In this document: in pieces, positions 42,395-58,074 of the stretch
Numbering within the stretch: the first letter of the stretch is position 1
Layout: every line of letters begins with the position of its first letter
NCBI GenBank assembly: GCA_907163375.1
Contig: CAJQUW010013662.1
Location: 248,001 to 312,000, forward strand
DNA from: Prostheceraeus crozeri
Lineage: Eukaryota > Platyhelminthes > Polycladida > Euryleptidae
DNA length: 64,000 nt
Reading direction: 5' to 3'
Notes under the pieces: model-generated
What the model was told of the DNA's origin: nothing
The model's database searches: none
The model's input: only the letters and a program-made list of their open reading frames with translations
Made by a program: the position numbers and the translations under genes

Positions 42395-43831
42395 TGGTAG
42401 GTCACTTCATCGAAAAGATCAACTCATCGAAAATAAATGGGTTCATTTCATCAACAGATCGCTTCATCAACAGGTCCATTTCATCAACAGATCGCTTCAT
42501 CGACATATCGCATCATCAATAGGTCCACTTCATCGACAGGTCGCTTCATCGAAAGGTCGCTTCATCAACAGATCGCTTCATCAACAGGTCCATTTCATCA
42601 ACAGGTCGCTTCATTTCAAGCTCGCTTCATCAACAGATCGCTTCATTAATAGAACGCTTCATCGACAGGTCGATTCATCAACAGGTCACTTCATTGACAG
42701 GTCGCTTGATCGACAGGTCACTTCATCAACAGGTCGCTTGATCGACAGGTCCATTTCATCAACAGGTCGCCTCATCGACAGATCGTTTCATCAACCCGTC
42801 CATTTCATCGACAAGTCGCTTCATCAACAGGTCACTTTTTCGACAGGGCACTTCATCGACAGGTCCTTCATCGACAGATCGCTTCATCAACAGGTCCATT
42901 TCATCGGCAGGTCGTTTCATCAACAGGTCTCTTCATCAACAGATCGCTTCATCGATGTGTCGCTTCATCGACAGGCCCAATTCATCAAAAGGTCGCTTGA
43001 TCGTCCGGTTCATTTCATCAACAGGTCGCTTCATCGACAGGTCGCTTCATCAACAGGTACATTTCATTAACAGATCGCTTCATCAACAGGTCGCTTCATC
43101 GAGAGGTTGCTCCATCAACAGGTCCATTTCATCGACAGATCGCTTCATCAAACGTCCATTTCATCAACAGGTCGTTTCATCTCAAGTTCGCTTCATCAAC
43201 AGATTGCTTCAGCGATGGATCGCTTCATTAGCAGATCGCTTCATCAACAGGTCGCTTCATCAACCGGTACATTTCATCAACAGATCGCTTCTTCGACACG
43301 TCCACTTCATCAACAGGTCGCTTGGTCAACAGGTCGCTTCATTGACAGTTCTATTTCATCAACAGGTCGCATCGTCAACAGGTCACTTCATCAATAGATC
43401 GCTTCATCAACAGGTCCTTCATCAATAGATCGCTTCATCAACAGGTCGCTTCTTCAACAGGTCCATTTCATCAACAGACTGCTTCATCAACACATCGTTT
43501 CATCAACAGATCGCCTCATCGACATATCGCTTCACCAACAGGTCGCTTCTTCGACAGGTCACCTCATGGACAGATCGCCTCATCAACAGATCGCTTCATC
43601 AACAGGTCCATTTCATCAATAGGTCGCTTCACCTCAAAGTCGCTTTATCAATCGATCGCTTCATCGACAGGTCGATTCATCAACAGGTCGTTTTATCGAT
43701 AGGTCGCTTCATCGACAGGTCGCTTCATCAACTGGTCGCTTCGTCAACAGATCGCCCCATTAACAGGTCCATTTCATCGACAGGTCGCTTTATCAACAGG
43801 TCGCTTCATTGACAGGTCCTTTCATTGACAC

Positions 43832-43980
43832 GTGCATGATGCTCGCTCGAAGATCATCGTGCATTCATATATATTTATTAAAGACATTATTTACTCACTA
43901 TTTCAAGCTAAGATGTCTTTGAGCGACTCCTTCATTATACATGTATCTTAAGACATTCAATGATCAAATTACATGTACCA
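43832..43980. repeat. satellite spacer 1, subfamily A
   Basis: Begins GTGCATGATGCTCGCTCGAA and ends ACATGTACCA. It holds a near-inverted repeat TGCATGATG/CATCGTGCA, a TATATATTTATTAAAG stretch and GATGTCTTTGAGCGACTCC. Confidence 0.95.
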
Positions 43981-46897
43981 TCAACAGGTCGCTTCATCGA
44001 CAGGTCGCTTGATCAACTGGTCGCTTCATCAACAGACCGCCTAATCAGCAGGTCCAATTCATCGACAATTCGCTTCATCAACAGGTCGAATCATCAAAAG
44101 ATCGCTTCATCAACAGGTTCATTTCGCCGACAGGTCGCTTCATCAACAGGTGGCTTCATCGACAGATCGCTTTATCAACAGATCGCTTCATCAACTGGTC
44201 GCTTCATCAACAGATCGCTTCATCAACAGCTCCACTTCATCAACAGGTCGCACCGTCAACAGCTCGCTTCATCGACAATTCGCCTCATCAACAGGTCGCT
44301 TCATCAATAGATCGCTTCATCAACAGGTACATTTCATCGACAGCTCGCTTCCTCAACAGCTATATTTCATCAACAGACTGCTTCATCAACACATCACTTC
44401 ATCAACTGATCGCTTCATCAACAGATCACTTCATCGATGGTCTCTTCATCAACAGGTCGCTCTATCGACTGATCGCTTCATCGACATGTCGCTTCATCAA
44501 CAAGTTGCTTCATCAACAGATCGCTTCATCAAGAGGTTCATTTCATCGACAGATCGCTTCATCAACAGATCGCTTCATCGGCAGGTTGCTTCATCAACGG
44601 ACCGCTTTATCAACCGATCGCTTCATCAACAGGTTCATTTCATCAACAGATCGCTGCATCGACAGATCGCTTCGTCAACAGATCACTTCATCAACTGGTC
44701 GCTTCATTAACAGATCGCTTCATAACAGACCATTTCATTAACAGGTCGCTTAATCGACAGGTCTATTTCATCAACAGGTCGCTTCATCAGCAGGTCGAAT
44801 GATGTACAATTCGCTTCATCAACAGGTCCATTTCATCGACAGTTCGCTTCATCGACATATCGCATCATCAATAGGTCCACTTCATCGACAGGTCGCTTCA
44901 TCGAAAGGTCGCTTCATCAACAGATCGCTTCATCAACAGGTCCACTTCGTCGACAGATCGCTAAATCAACAGGTCGATTTCATCGACAGGTCGCTTCATC
45001 AGCAGGTCGCTTCATCGACAGGTCGCTTCATCAACAGGTCCATTTCATCGACAGGTCGCTTCATCAACAGGTACACTTCATCAAGATATTGCTTCATCAA
45101 CACATCGCTTCATCAACAGATCGCTTCATCGACACATCGCTTCACCAACAGATTGATTAATCAAAAGGTCCATTTCATCAACAGGTCGCTTCATCTCAAG
45201 GTTGCTTCATCAATAGATCGCTTCATCGACAGATCGCTTCATCAACAGGTCGTTTCATCAACAGGTCGCTTCATCAACAGATCTCGTCATCGATGGGTCG
45301 CTTCATCGACAGGTCCATTTCATCAAAAGGTCGCTTGATGGACAGGTCACTTCTTCGACAGGTCACTTCATTGACACATCGCTTCATCAACAGGTCGCTT
45401 GATTGACAGGTCCATTTCATCAACGGGTCGCTTCATCGACATGTCGCTTCATCAACAGGTTCATTCCATCAAAAGGTCGCTTGATCGACAGGTCACTTCA
45501 TCAACAGATCGCCCCATGAACAGGTCGCTTCATCATTAGGTCGCTTCATCAACAGATCGCTTCATCGATGGGTCGCTTCATCGACAGGTCCATTTCATCA
45601 AAAGGTCGCTTGATCGACAGGTCACTTCATCAACAGGTCGCTTCGTCAACAGATCGCTTCATCAACAGATCGCCTCATCAACAGGTCGCTTCATCGATGG
45701 GTCGCTTCATCGACAGGTCCATTTCATCAATTGGTCGCTTGATCGACAGGTCCACTTCATCAACAGGTCGCTTCATCGACAGGTCGCATCATCAGCAGGC
45801 ACATTTCATTAACAGATCGCTTCATCGACAGGTCGCTTCATCGAGAGGTTGCTTCATCAACAGGTCCATTTCATCAACAGGTCGCTTCATTTCAAGCTCG
45901 CTTCATCAACAGATCGCTTCATTAATAGAACGCTTCATCGACAGGTCGATTCATCAACAGGTCGCTTCATTGACAGGTCGCTTGATCGACAGGTCACTTC
46001 ATCAACAGGTCGCTTGATCGACAGGTCCATTTCATCAACAGGTCGCCTCATCGACAGAACGTTTCATCAACCGTCCATTTCATCGACAAGTCGCTTCATC
46101 AATAGGTCACTTTTTCGACAGGGCACTTCATCGACAGGTCCTTCATCGACAGATTGCTTCATCAACAGGTCCATTTCATCGACAGGTCGCTTCATCAACA
46201 GGTCTCTTCATCAACAGGTCGCTTCATCGATGTGTCGCTTCATCGACAGGTCCATTTCAGCAAAAGGTCGCTTGATCGTCCGGTTCATTTCATCAACAGG
46301 TCGCTTCATCGACAGGTCGCTTCATCAACAGGTACATTTCATTAACAGATCGCTTCATCAACAGGTCGCTTCATCGAGAGGTTGCTCCATCAACAGGTCC
46401 ATTTCATCAACAGATCGCTTCTTCGACACGTCCACTTCATCAACAGGTCGCTTGGTCAACAGGTCGCTTCATTGACAGTTCTATTTCATCAACAGGTCGC
46501 ATCGTCAACAGGTCGCTTCATCAACAGGTCCTTCATCAATAGATCGCTTCATCAACAGGTCGCTTCTTCAACAGGTCCATTTCATCAACAGACTGCTTCA
46601 TCAACACATCGTTTCATCAACAGATCGCCTCATCGACATATCGCTTCACCAACAGGTCGCTTCTTCGACAGGTCACCTCATGGACAGATCGCTTCATCAA
46701 CAGATCGCTTCATCAACAGGTCCATTTCATCAACAGGTCGCTTCACCTCAAAGTCGCTTTATCAATCGATCGCTTCATCGACAGGTCGATTCATCAACAG
46801 GTCGTTTTATCGATAGGTCGCTTCATCAACTGGTCGCTTCGTCAACAGATCGCCCCATTAACAGCTCCATTTCTTCGACAGGTCCTTTCATTGACAC

Positions 46898-47046
46898 GTG
46901 CATGATGCTCGCTCGAAGATCATCGTGCATTCATATATATTTATTAAAGACATTATTTACTCACTATTTCAAGCTAAGATGTCTTTGAGCGACTCCTTCA
47001 TTATACATGTATCTTAAGACATTCAATGATCAAATTACATGTACCA
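46898..47046. repeat. satellite spacer 2, subfamily A
   Basis: Same 149-bp sequence as the spacer at 43,832. Confidence 0.95.
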
Positions 47047-47938
47047 TCAACAGGTCGCTTCATCGACAGGTCGCTTGATCAACTGGTCGCTTCATCAACA
47101 GACCGCTTAATCAGCAGGTCCAATTTCATCAACCCGTCCATTTCATCGACAAGTCGCTTCATCAACAGGTCACTTTTTCGACAGGGTACTTCATCGACAG
47201 GTCCTTCATCGACAGATCGCTTCATCAACAGGTCCATTTCATCTACAGGTCGCTTCATCAACAGGTCTCTTCATCGACAGATCGCTTCATCAATGTGTCG
47301 CTTCATCGATGTGTCGCTTCATCAACTAGTTGCTTCATCAACAGATCGCTTCATCAACAGGTACATTTCATTAACAGATCACTTCATCAACAGGTCGCTT
47401 CATCGAGAGGTTGCTCCATCAACAGGTCCATTTCATCGACCGATCGCTTCATCAAACGTCCATTTCATCAACAGGTCGTTTCATCTCAAGTTCGCTTCAT
47501 CAACAGATTGCTTCATCGATGGATCGCTTCATAGCAGATCGCTTCATCAACAGGTCGCTTCATCAACAGATCGCTTCTTCGACACGTCCACTTCATCAAC
47601 AGGTCGCATCGTCAACAGGTTGCTTCATCGACAATTCGCTTCATCAACAGGTCCTTCATCAATAGATCGCTTCATCAACAGGTCCTTCATCAACAGATCG
47701 CTTCATCAACAGGTCCATTTCATCAACAGGTCGCTTCACCTCAAAGTCGCTTTATCAATCGATCGCTTCATCGACAGGTCGATTCATCAACAGGTCGTTT
47801 TATCGATAGGTCGCTTCATCGACAGGTCGCTTCATCAACTGGTCGCTTCGTCAACAGATCGCCCCATTAACAGGTCCATTTCATCGACAGGTCGCTTTAT
47901 CAACAGGTCGCTTCATCGACAGATCCATTCATTGACAC

Positions 47939-48087
47939 GTGCATGATGCTCGCTCGAAGATCATCGTGCATTCATATATATTTATTAAAGACATTATTTA
48001 CTCACTATTTCAAGCTAAGATGTCTTTGAGCGACTCCTTCATTACACATGTATCTTAAGACATTCAATGATCAAATTACATGTACCA
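47939..48087. repeat. satellite spacer 3, subfamily A
   Basis: Same spacer; follows the shortest spacing in the array (1,041 bp from the previous spacer). Confidence 0.95.
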
Positions 48088-49160
48088 TCAACAGGTCGCT
48101 TCATCGACAGGTCGCTTGATCAACTGGTCGCTTCATCAACAGACCGCTTAATCAGCAGGTCCAATTCATCGACAATTCGCTTCATCAACAGGTCGCATCA
48201 TCAAAAGATCGCTTCATCAACAGGTTCATTTCGCCGACAGGTCGCTTCATCAACAGGTGGCTTCATCGACAGATCGCTTTATCAACAGATCGCTTCATCA
48301 ACTGGTCGCTTCATCAACAGATCGCTTCATGAACAGCTCCACTTCATCAACAGGTCGCACAATCAACAGCTCGCTTTATCGAGAATTCGCCTCATCAACA
48401 GGTCGCTTCATCAATAGATCGCTTCATCAACAGGTACATTTCATCGACAGCTCGCTTCCTCAACAGCTATATTTCATCAACAGACTGCTTCATCAACACA
48501 TCACTTCATCAACTGATCGCTTCATCAATAGATCACTTCATCGATGGTCTCTTCATCAACAGGTCGCTCTATCGACTGATCGCTTCATCGACATGTCGTT
48601 TCATCAACAAGTTACTTCATCAACAGATCGCCTCATCAAGAGGTTCATTTCATCGACAGATCACTTCATCAACATGTTCATTTCATCAACAAGTCGCTTC
48701 ATCAACAGGTCCTTCATCAATAGATCGCTTCATCAACAGGTCGCTTCTTCAACAGGTCCATTTCATCAACACATCGTTTCATCAACAGATCGCCTCATCG
48801 AGAGATCGCTTCACCAACAGGTCCATTTCATCAACAGGTTGCTTCACCTCAAAGTCGCTTTATCAATCGATCGCTTCATCGACAGGTCGATTCATCAACT
48901 GGTCGTTTTATCGATAGGTCGCTTCATCAACTGGTCGCTTCGTCAACAGATCCATTTCATCAACAGGTCGCTTCACCTCAAAGTCGCTTTATCAATCGAT
49001 CGCTTGATCGACAGGTCGATTCATCAACAGGTCGTTTTATCGATAGGTCGCTTCATCAACTGGTCGCTTCGTCAACAGATCGCCCCATTAACAGGTCCAT
49101 TTCATCGACAGGTCGCTTTATCAACAGGTCCATTTCTTCGACAGGTCCTTTCATTGACAC

Positions 49161-49309
49161 GTGCATGATGCTCGCTCGAAGATCATCGTGCATTCATATA
49201 TATTTATTAAAGACATTATTTACTCACTATTTCAAGCTAAGATGTCTTTGAGCGACTCCTTCATTATACATGTATCTTAAGACATTCAATGATCAAATTA
49301 CATGTACCA
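49161..49309. repeat. satellite spacer 4, subfamily A
   Basis: Same spacer, 1,222 bp after the previous one. Confidence 0.95.
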
Positions 49310-52300
49310 TCAACAGGTCGCTTCATCGACAGGTCGCTTGATCAACTGGTCGCTTCATCAACAGACCGCCTAATCAGCAGGTCCAATTCATCGACAATTC
49401 GCTTCATCAACAGGTCGAATCATCAAAAGATCGCTTCATCAACAGGTTCATTTCGCCGACAGGTCGCTTCATCAACAGGTGGCTTCATCGACAGATCACT
49501 TTATCAACAGATCGCTTCATCAACTGGTCGCTTCATCAACAGGTCGCTTCATCAACAGCTCCACTTCATCAACAGGTCGCACCGTCAACAGCTCGCTTCA
49601 TCGACAATTCGCCTCATCAACAGGTCGCTTCATCAATAGATCGCTTCATCAACAGGTACATTTCATCGACAGCTCGCTTCCTCAACAGCTATATTTCATC
49701 AACAGACTGCTTCATCAACACATCACTTCATCAACTGATCGCTTCATCAATAGATCACTTCATCGATGGTCTCTTCATCAACAGGTCGCTCTATCGACTG
49801 ATCGCTTCATCGACATGTCGCTTCATCAACAAGTTGCTTCATCAACAGATCGCTTCATCAAGAGGTTCATTTCATCGACAGATCGCTTCATCAACAGATC
49901 GCTTCATCGGCAGGTCGCTTCATCAACGGACCGCTTTATCAACCGATCGCTTCATCAACAGGTTCATTTCATCAACAGATCCCAGCATCGACAGATCGCT
50001 TCATCAACAGATCACTTCATCAACTGGTCGCTTCATTAACAGATCGCTTCATAACCGACCATTTCATTAACAGGTCGCTTAATCGACAGGTCTATTTCAT
50101 CAACAGGTCGCTTCATCAGCAGGTCGAATGATGTACAATTCGCTTCATCAACAGGTCCATTTTATCGACAGTTCGCTTCATCGACATATCGCATCATCAA
50201 TAGGTCCACTTCATCGACAGGGCGCTTCATCGAAAGGTCGCTTCATCAACAGATCGCTTCATCAACAGGTCCACTTCATCGACAGATCGCTTAATCAACA
50301 GGTCGATTTCATCGACAGGTCGCTTCATCAGCAGGTCGCTTCATCGACAAGTCCATTTCATCAACAGGTCGCTTCATCAACAGGTACATTTCATCAAGAT
50401 ATTGCTTCATCAACACATCGCTTCATCAACAGATCGCCTCATCGACACATCGCTTCACCAACAGATTGATTAATCAAAAGGTCCATTTCATCAACAGGTC
50501 GCTTCATCTCAAGGTTGATTCATCAATAGATCGCTTCATCGACAGATCGCTTCATCAACAGGTCGTTTCATCAACAGGTCGCTTCATCAACAGATCTCGT
50601 CATCGATGGGTCGCTTCATCGACAGGTCCATTTCATCAAAAGGTCGCTTGATCGACAGGTCACTTCATCAACAGATCGCCTCATCAACAGGTCGCTTCAT
50701 CAACAGGTCGCTTCATCAACAGATTGTATCATCGATGGGTCGCTTGATCGACAGGTCCATTTCATGAAAAGGTCGCTTGATCGACAGGTCACTTCATCAA
50801 CAGATCGCCCCATCAACAGGTCGCTTCATCAACAGATCGCTTCATCGATAGTTCGCTTCATCGACAGCTCCATTTCATCAAAAGGTCGCTTGATCGACAG
50901 ATCGCTTCATCAACAGGTCCATTTCATCGACAGGTCGCTTCATCAACAGGTCCATTTCATCGACAGGTCGCTTCATCAACAGGTTTCTTCATCAACAGAT
51001 CGCTTCATCGATGTGTCGCTTCATCGAAGGGTCCATTTCATTAAAAGGTGGCTTGATCGACAGGTCCACTTCATCAACAGATCGCTTCATCGACAGGTCG
51101 CATCATCAGCAGGCACATTTCATTAACAGATCGCTTCATCGACAGGTCGCTTCATCGAGAGGTTGCTTCATCAACAGGTCCATTTCATTAACAGGTCGCT
51201 TCATTTCAAGCTCGCTTCATCAACAGATCGCTTCATTAATAGAACGCTTCATCGACAGGTCGATTCATCAACAGGTCGCTTCATTGTTAGGTCGCTTGAT
51301 CGACAGGTCACTTCATCAACAGGTCGCTTGATCGACAGGTCCATTTCATCAACAGGTCGCCTGATCGACAGATCGTTTCATCAACCCGTCCATTTCATCG
51401 ACAAGTCGCCTCATCAACAGGTCACTTTTTCGACAGGGCACTTCATCGACAGGTCCTTCATCGACAGATCGCTTCATCAACAGGTCCATTTCATCGACAG
51501 GTCGCTTCATCAACAGATCGCTTCATCGATGTGTCGCTTCATCGACAGGTCCATTTCATCAAAAGGTCGCTTGATCGTCCGGTTCATTTCTTCAACAAGT
51601 CGCTTCATCAACAGGTACATTTCATTAACAGATCGCTTCATCAACAGGTCGCTTCATCGAGAGGTTGCTCCATCAACAGGTCCATTTCATCGACAGATCG
51701 CTTCATCAAACGTCTATCTCATCAACAGGTCGTTTCATCTCAAGTTCGCTTCATCAACAGATTGCTTAATCGATGGATCGCTTCATTAGCAGATCGCTTC
51801 ATCAACAGGTCACTTCATGAACCGGTACATTTCATCAACAGATCGCTTATTCGACACGTCCACTTCATCAACAGGTCGCTTGGTCAACAGGTCGCTTCAT
51901 TGACAGTTCTATTTCATCAACAGGTCGCATCGTCAACAGGTCGCTTCATCAACAGGTCCTTCATCAATAGATCGCTTCATCAACATGTCGCTTCTTCAAC
52001 AGGTCCATTTCATCAACAGACTGCTTCATCAACACATCGTTTCATCAACAGATCGCCTCATCGACAGATCGCTTCACCAACAGGTCGCTTCTTCGACAGG
52101 TCACCTCATGGACAGATCGCGTCATCAACAGATCGCTTCATCAACAGGTCCATTTCATCAACAGGTCACTTCACCTCAAAGTCGCTTTATCAATCGATCG
52201 CTTCATCGGCAGGTCGATTCATCAACAGGTCGTTTTATCGATAGGTCGCTTCATCAACTGGTCGCTTCGTCAACAGATCGCCCCATTAACAGGTCCATTT

Positions 52301-52357
52301 CATCGACAGGTCGCTTTATCAACAGGTCGCTTCATTGACAGGTCCTTTCATTGACAC

Positions 52358-52506
52358 GTGCATGATGCTCGCTCGAAGATCATCGTGCATTCATATATAT
52401 TTATTAAAGACATCATTTACTCACTATTTCAAGCTAAGATGTCTTTGAGCGACTCCTTCATTATACATGTATCTTAAGACATTCAATGATCAAATTACAT
52501 GTACCA
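52358..52506. repeat. satellite spacer 5, subfamily A
   Basis: Same spacer, 3,197 bp after the previous one, close to the first interval (3,066 bp). Confidence 0.95.
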
Positions 52507-53500
52507 TCAACAGGTCGCTTCATCGACAAGTCGCTTGATCAACTGGTCGCTTCATCAACAGACCGCCTAATCAGCAGGTCCAATTCATCGACAATTCGCT
52601 TCATCAACAGGTCGAATAATCAAAAGATCGCTTCATCAACAGGTTCATTTCGCCGACAGGTCGCTTCATCAAAAGATCGCTTCATCAACAGGTTCATTTC
52701 GCCGACAGGTCGCTTCATCAACAGGTGGCTTCATCGACAGATCGCTTTATCAACAGATCGCTTCATCAACTGGTCGCTTCATCAACAGATCGCTTCATCA
52801 ACAGCTCCACTTCATCAACAGGTCGCACCGTCAACAGCTCGCTTCATCGACAATTCGCTTCATGAACAGGTCGCTTCATCAATAGATCGCTTCATCAACA
52901 GGTACATTTCATCGACAGCTCGCTTCCTCAACAGCTATATTTCATCAACAGACTGCTTCATCAACACATCACTTCATCAACTGATCGCTTCATCAACAGG
53001 TCCATTTCATCTACAGGTCGCTTCACCAACAGGTCTCTTCATCAACAGATCGCTTCATCGAAATGTCGCTTCATCAACAGATCGCTTCATCAAGAGGTTC
53101 ATTTCATCGACAGATCACTTCATCAACATGTTCATTTCATCAACAAGTCGCTTCATCAACAGGTCCTTCATCAATAGATCGTTTCATCAACAGGTCGCTT
53201 CTTCAACAGGTCCATTTCATCAACACATCGTTTCATCAACCGATCGCCTCATCGAGAGATCGCTTCACCAACAGGTCCATTTCATCAACAGGTCGCTTCA
53301 CCTCAAAGTCGCTTTATCAATCGATCGCTTCATCGACAGGTCGATTCATCAACAGGTCGTTTTATCGATAGGTCGCTTCATCGACAGGTCGCTTCATCAA
53401 CTGGTCGCTTCGTCAACAGATCGCCCCATTAACAGGTCCATTTCATCGACAGATCGCTTTATCAACAGGTCGCTTCATCGACAGGTCCATTCATTGACAC

Positions 53501-53649
53501 GTGCATGATGCTCGCTCGAAGATCATCGTGCATTCATATATATTTATTAAAGACATTATTTACTCACTATTTCAAGCAAAGATGTCTTTGAGCGACTCCT
53601 TCATTATACATGTATCTTAAGACATTCAATGATCAAATTACATGTACCA
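53501..53649. repeat. satellite spacer 6, subfamily A
   Basis: Same spacer with AAGCAAAGATG in place of AAGCTAAGATG; last of subfamily A. Confidence 0.95.
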
Positions 53650-56083
53650 TCAACAGGTCGCTTCATCGACAAGTCGCTTGATCAACTGGTCGCTTCATCA
53701 ACAGGTCACCTCATCAACAAGTCCATTTTATCGACAGGTCGCTTCATCGACAGGTCGCTTGATCAACTGGCGCTTCATCAACAGACAAACACCTAATCAG
53801 CAGGTTCAATTCATCGACAATTCGCTTCATCAACAGGTTCATTTCGCCGACAGGTCGCTTCATCAACAGGTGGCTTCATCGACAGATCACTTTATCAACA
53901 GATCGCTTCATCAACTGGTCGCTTCATCAACAGCTCCACTTCATCAACAGGTCGCACCGTCAACAGCTCGCTTTATCGAGAATTCGCCTCATCAACAGGT
54001 CGCTTCATCAATAGATCGCTTCATCAACAGGTACATTTCATCGACAGCTCGCTTCCTCAACAGCCATATTTCATCAACAGACTGCTTCATCAACACATCA
54101 CTTCATCAACTGATCGCTTCATCAACAGGTCCATTTCATCTACAGGTCGCTTCACCAACAGGTCTCTTCATCAACAGATCGCTTCATCGATGTGTCGCTT
54201 CATCAACTAGTTGCTTCATCAACAGATCGCTTCATCAAGAGGTTCATTTCATCGACAGATCACTTCATCAACATGTTCATTTCATCAACAGGTACATTTC
54301 ATCAACAGATCGCTTCATCAACAAATCACTTCATCAACCGATCGCTTCATCAACAGGTTCATTTCATCAACAGATCGCTGCATCGACAGATCGCTTCATC
54401 AACAGATCACTTCATCAACTGGTCGCTTCATTAACAGATCGCTTCATCAACAGATCATTTCATTAACAGGTCGCTTCATCGACAGGTCTATTTCATCAAC
54501 AGGTCGCTTCATGAACAGGTCGAATGATGCAAAATTCTCTTCATCAAAAGGTCCATTTGATCGACAGTTCGCTTCATCAACAGGTACAATTCATCAACAG
54601 ATTGCTTCATTAACACATCGCTTCATCAACAGATCATTTCATCAACAGGTCGCTTCATCGACAGGTCTATTTCATCAACAGGTCGCATCATCAACAGGCC
54701 GAATGATCTACAATTCGCTTCATCTATAGATCGCTTCATCAACATATCGCTTCATCAACAGCTCCACTTCATCAACTGGTCGCACCGTCAGCAGCTCGCT
54801 TCATTAAAAGGTCGCTTCATCAATAGATCGCTTTATCAACAAGTACATTTCATCGACAGGTCGCTTCATCGACAGGTCCATTTCATCGACAAGTCGCTTC
54901 ATCAACAAATCGCTTCATCAACAGGTCGCTTTATCGGCAGATCGCTTGATCGACAGGGCCATTTCATCAACAGGTCACTCTATCCACTGATCGCTTCATC
55001 GACATGTCGCTTCATCAACAAGTTGCTTCATCAACAGATCGCTTCATCAAGAGGTTCATTTCATCGACAGATCGCTTCATCAACAGATCGCTTCATCGGC
55101 AGGTCGCTTCATCAACAGGTCGCTTCATCAACAGATCGCTTTATCAACAGATCGCTTCTTCAACAAGTCACTTCGTCAACAGATTGCTTCATCAACAGGT
55201 CGCTGCATGGACAGATCGTTGCATCAACAGTTCGCTTCATCAACAGATCGCTTCAACAATAGATGCTTTCATCGACCGATCGCTTCATCAACAGATCGCT
55301 TCATGAACATATCGCTTCATCAATAGATCGCTTCATCAACAGGTCCATTTCATCGACAGGTCGCTTCATCAACAAATCGCTTCATCAACACGTCGCTTTA
55401 TCGACAGATCGCTTGATCGAACGGTCCATTTCATGAACAGGTCGCTTGATCGACAGGTCCATTTAATCAACAGGTCGCTTCATCAGCAGGTCGCTTCATC
55501 GACAGTTCGCTTCATCAACAGGTCCATTTCATCGAGAAGTCGCATCATCAACAGGTCGCTTCTTCGACAGGTCACTTCATCGACAGGTCCATTTCATCAA
55601 CAGATTCCTTCATCAACAGATCGCTTCATCAACAGATCGCTTCATCAACAGATCATTTCATCAACAGGCCAGTTTATCGACAACTCCATTTCATCAACAG
55701 GTCGCTTCACCAACAGGTCGCTTCATCAATGGATCGCTTTATCAATAGGTCCATTTAATCGACAGGTCGCTTCATCAACAGGTACAATTCATCAACAGAT
55801 TTCTTCATCAACACATCCCTTTATCAACAGATCATTCATCACATCGCTTCATCAACAGATCGCTGCAAAAACAGATCGCTTCGTCAACAGATCACTTCAT
55901 CAACTGTTCGCTTCATCAACAGATCACCTTATTAATAGATCATTTGATCAACAGGTCGCATCATCAACAGGCCGAATAATCTACAATTCGCTTCATCAAT
56001 AGATCGCTTCATCAACAGGTCCATTACATCGACAGGTCGTTTCATCAACAGGTCGCTTCATCGACAGGTCGTTTCATTGGCAA

Positions 56084-56264
56084 GTGCATGATGTTATCTC
56101 GAAGATTATCGTGCATTCATATATATTCATTAAAGTTATTATAGCTATTAGTTATTAAAGATATTAGTTATTATTTACTCACTCTTTAAAGCTAAGATGT
56201 CTTTGAGCGACTCCTTCATTACAAATGTATCTTAAGACATGTAATAATCAAATTACATACATCA
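56084..56264. repeat. satellite spacer 7, intermediate and expanded
   Basis: About 30 bp longer, through extra TTATTAAAG/TTAGTTATT words. Carries subfamily B markers (ATTCATTAAAG, CTCTTTAAAGC) but AAGATG as in subfamily A. Confidence 0.9.
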
Positions 56265-57925
56265 TCAACAGGTCGCTTCATCAACAGATCGCTTCATCAA
56301 AAGTCGCATCCTCGACAGGTCACTTCATCAACAGGTCCATTTCATCGACAGGTCGCTTCATCAACAGATCGCTTCATCAAAAGTCGCTTCCTCGACAGGT
56401 CACTTCATCGACAGATCGCATCATCAAAAGATCATTTCATTAACAGATCGTTTCATCGACAGTTCCATTTCATCAACAGGTTGCATCGTCAACAGGTCGC
56501 TTCATCGACAGGTCGCTTCAACAACAGGTCCTTCATCAACAGACTGCTTCATCAACAGGTTCATTTCATCAACAGATCGCCTCATTGACACATCGCTTCA
56601 CAAACAGGTCGCTTCATCAATAGATCGCTTCATCAACAGGTCCATTTCATCGACAGGTCGCTTCTTCAACAGATCGCTTCATCGACGGGTTGCTTCATCA
56701 ACAGGTCGCGTTTTCGACAGGTCACCTCATGGATAGATCGCTTCATCAACAGATCATTTCATCAACATGTCGCTTCATCGACATGTCGCTTCATCAACAA
56801 GTCCCTTCATCAACAGATCGCTCCATCAACAGATTCATTTCATCGACTGGTCGCTTCATCACCAGATCGCTTCATCGAGAGATCGCTTCATCAACAGGTC
56901 ACTTCTTCGACAGGTCACTTCATTGACACATCGCTTCATCAACAGATCGCTTCATCAACAGGTCGCCTGATCGACAGGTCCATTTCATCAACGGGTCGCT
57001 TCATTCGACAGGTCGCTTCATCAACAGGTTCATTTCATCGACAGGTCGCTTCATCAACAGATCGCTTCATCAACAGGTCGCTTCTTCGACAGGTCGCTTC
57101 ATCAACAGGTCGCTTCTTCCACACGACCATTTCATCAACAGGTCGCTTGATCGTCAGGTCCATTTCATCGACAGATCGCATCATCAGAAGGTCCATTTCA
57201 TCGACAGACTGATTCATTAACAGATCGCTTGATGGACAGGTCGCTTCATCGACAGGTCCATTTCATCAACGGGTCGCTGCATCAAGAGATCGCTTCATCA
57301 ACATATCACTTCATCAACAGATCGCTTCATCAACAGGTTAATTTCATCAACAGATCGCTGCATCGACAGATCACTTCATCAACAAATCACTCCATCAACT
57401 GTTCGCTTCATTAACAGATCGCTTCATCAACAGATCGCTTCATCAACAGGTCGCTTAATCGACAGGTCTATTTCAACAACAGGTCGCATCATCAACAGGT
57501 CGAATGATGTACAATTCGCTTCATCAACAGGTCCATTTCATCGACAGTTCGCTTCATCAACAGGTACAATTCATCAACACATCGCTTCATCAACAGGTCG
57601 CTTGGTCAACAGATCGCCTCATGAACAGGTCTATTACATCGACAGGTAGTTTCATCGACAGGTCGCTTCATTGACAGGTCGTTTCATCGACAGGTCGCTT
57701 CATCAACAGATCACTTCATCAACTGTTCGCTTCATTAACAGATCGCTTCATCAACAGATCGCTTCATCAACAGGTACAATTCATCAACACATCGCTTCAT
57801 CAACAGGTCGCTTGGTCAACAGATCGCCTCATTAACAGGTCCATTACAGCGAAAGGTCAACAACAATTCATCAACAGGTCGTTTCATCGACAGGTCGCTT
57901 CATCGACAGGTCGTTTCATTGGCAA

Positions 57926-58074
57926 GTGCATGATGCTGGCTCGAAGATTATCGTGCATTCATATATATTCATTAAAGACATTATTTACTCACTCTTTAAA
58001 GCTACGATGTCTTTGAGCGACACCTTTATTATAAATATATCTTAAGACATGTAATAATCAAATTACACGCATCA
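57926..58074. repeat. satellite spacer 8, subfamily B
   Basis: Subfamily B: GATGCTGGCTCGAAGATTATC, TATTCATTAAAG, CTTTAAAGCTACGATG. Confidence 0.95.
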
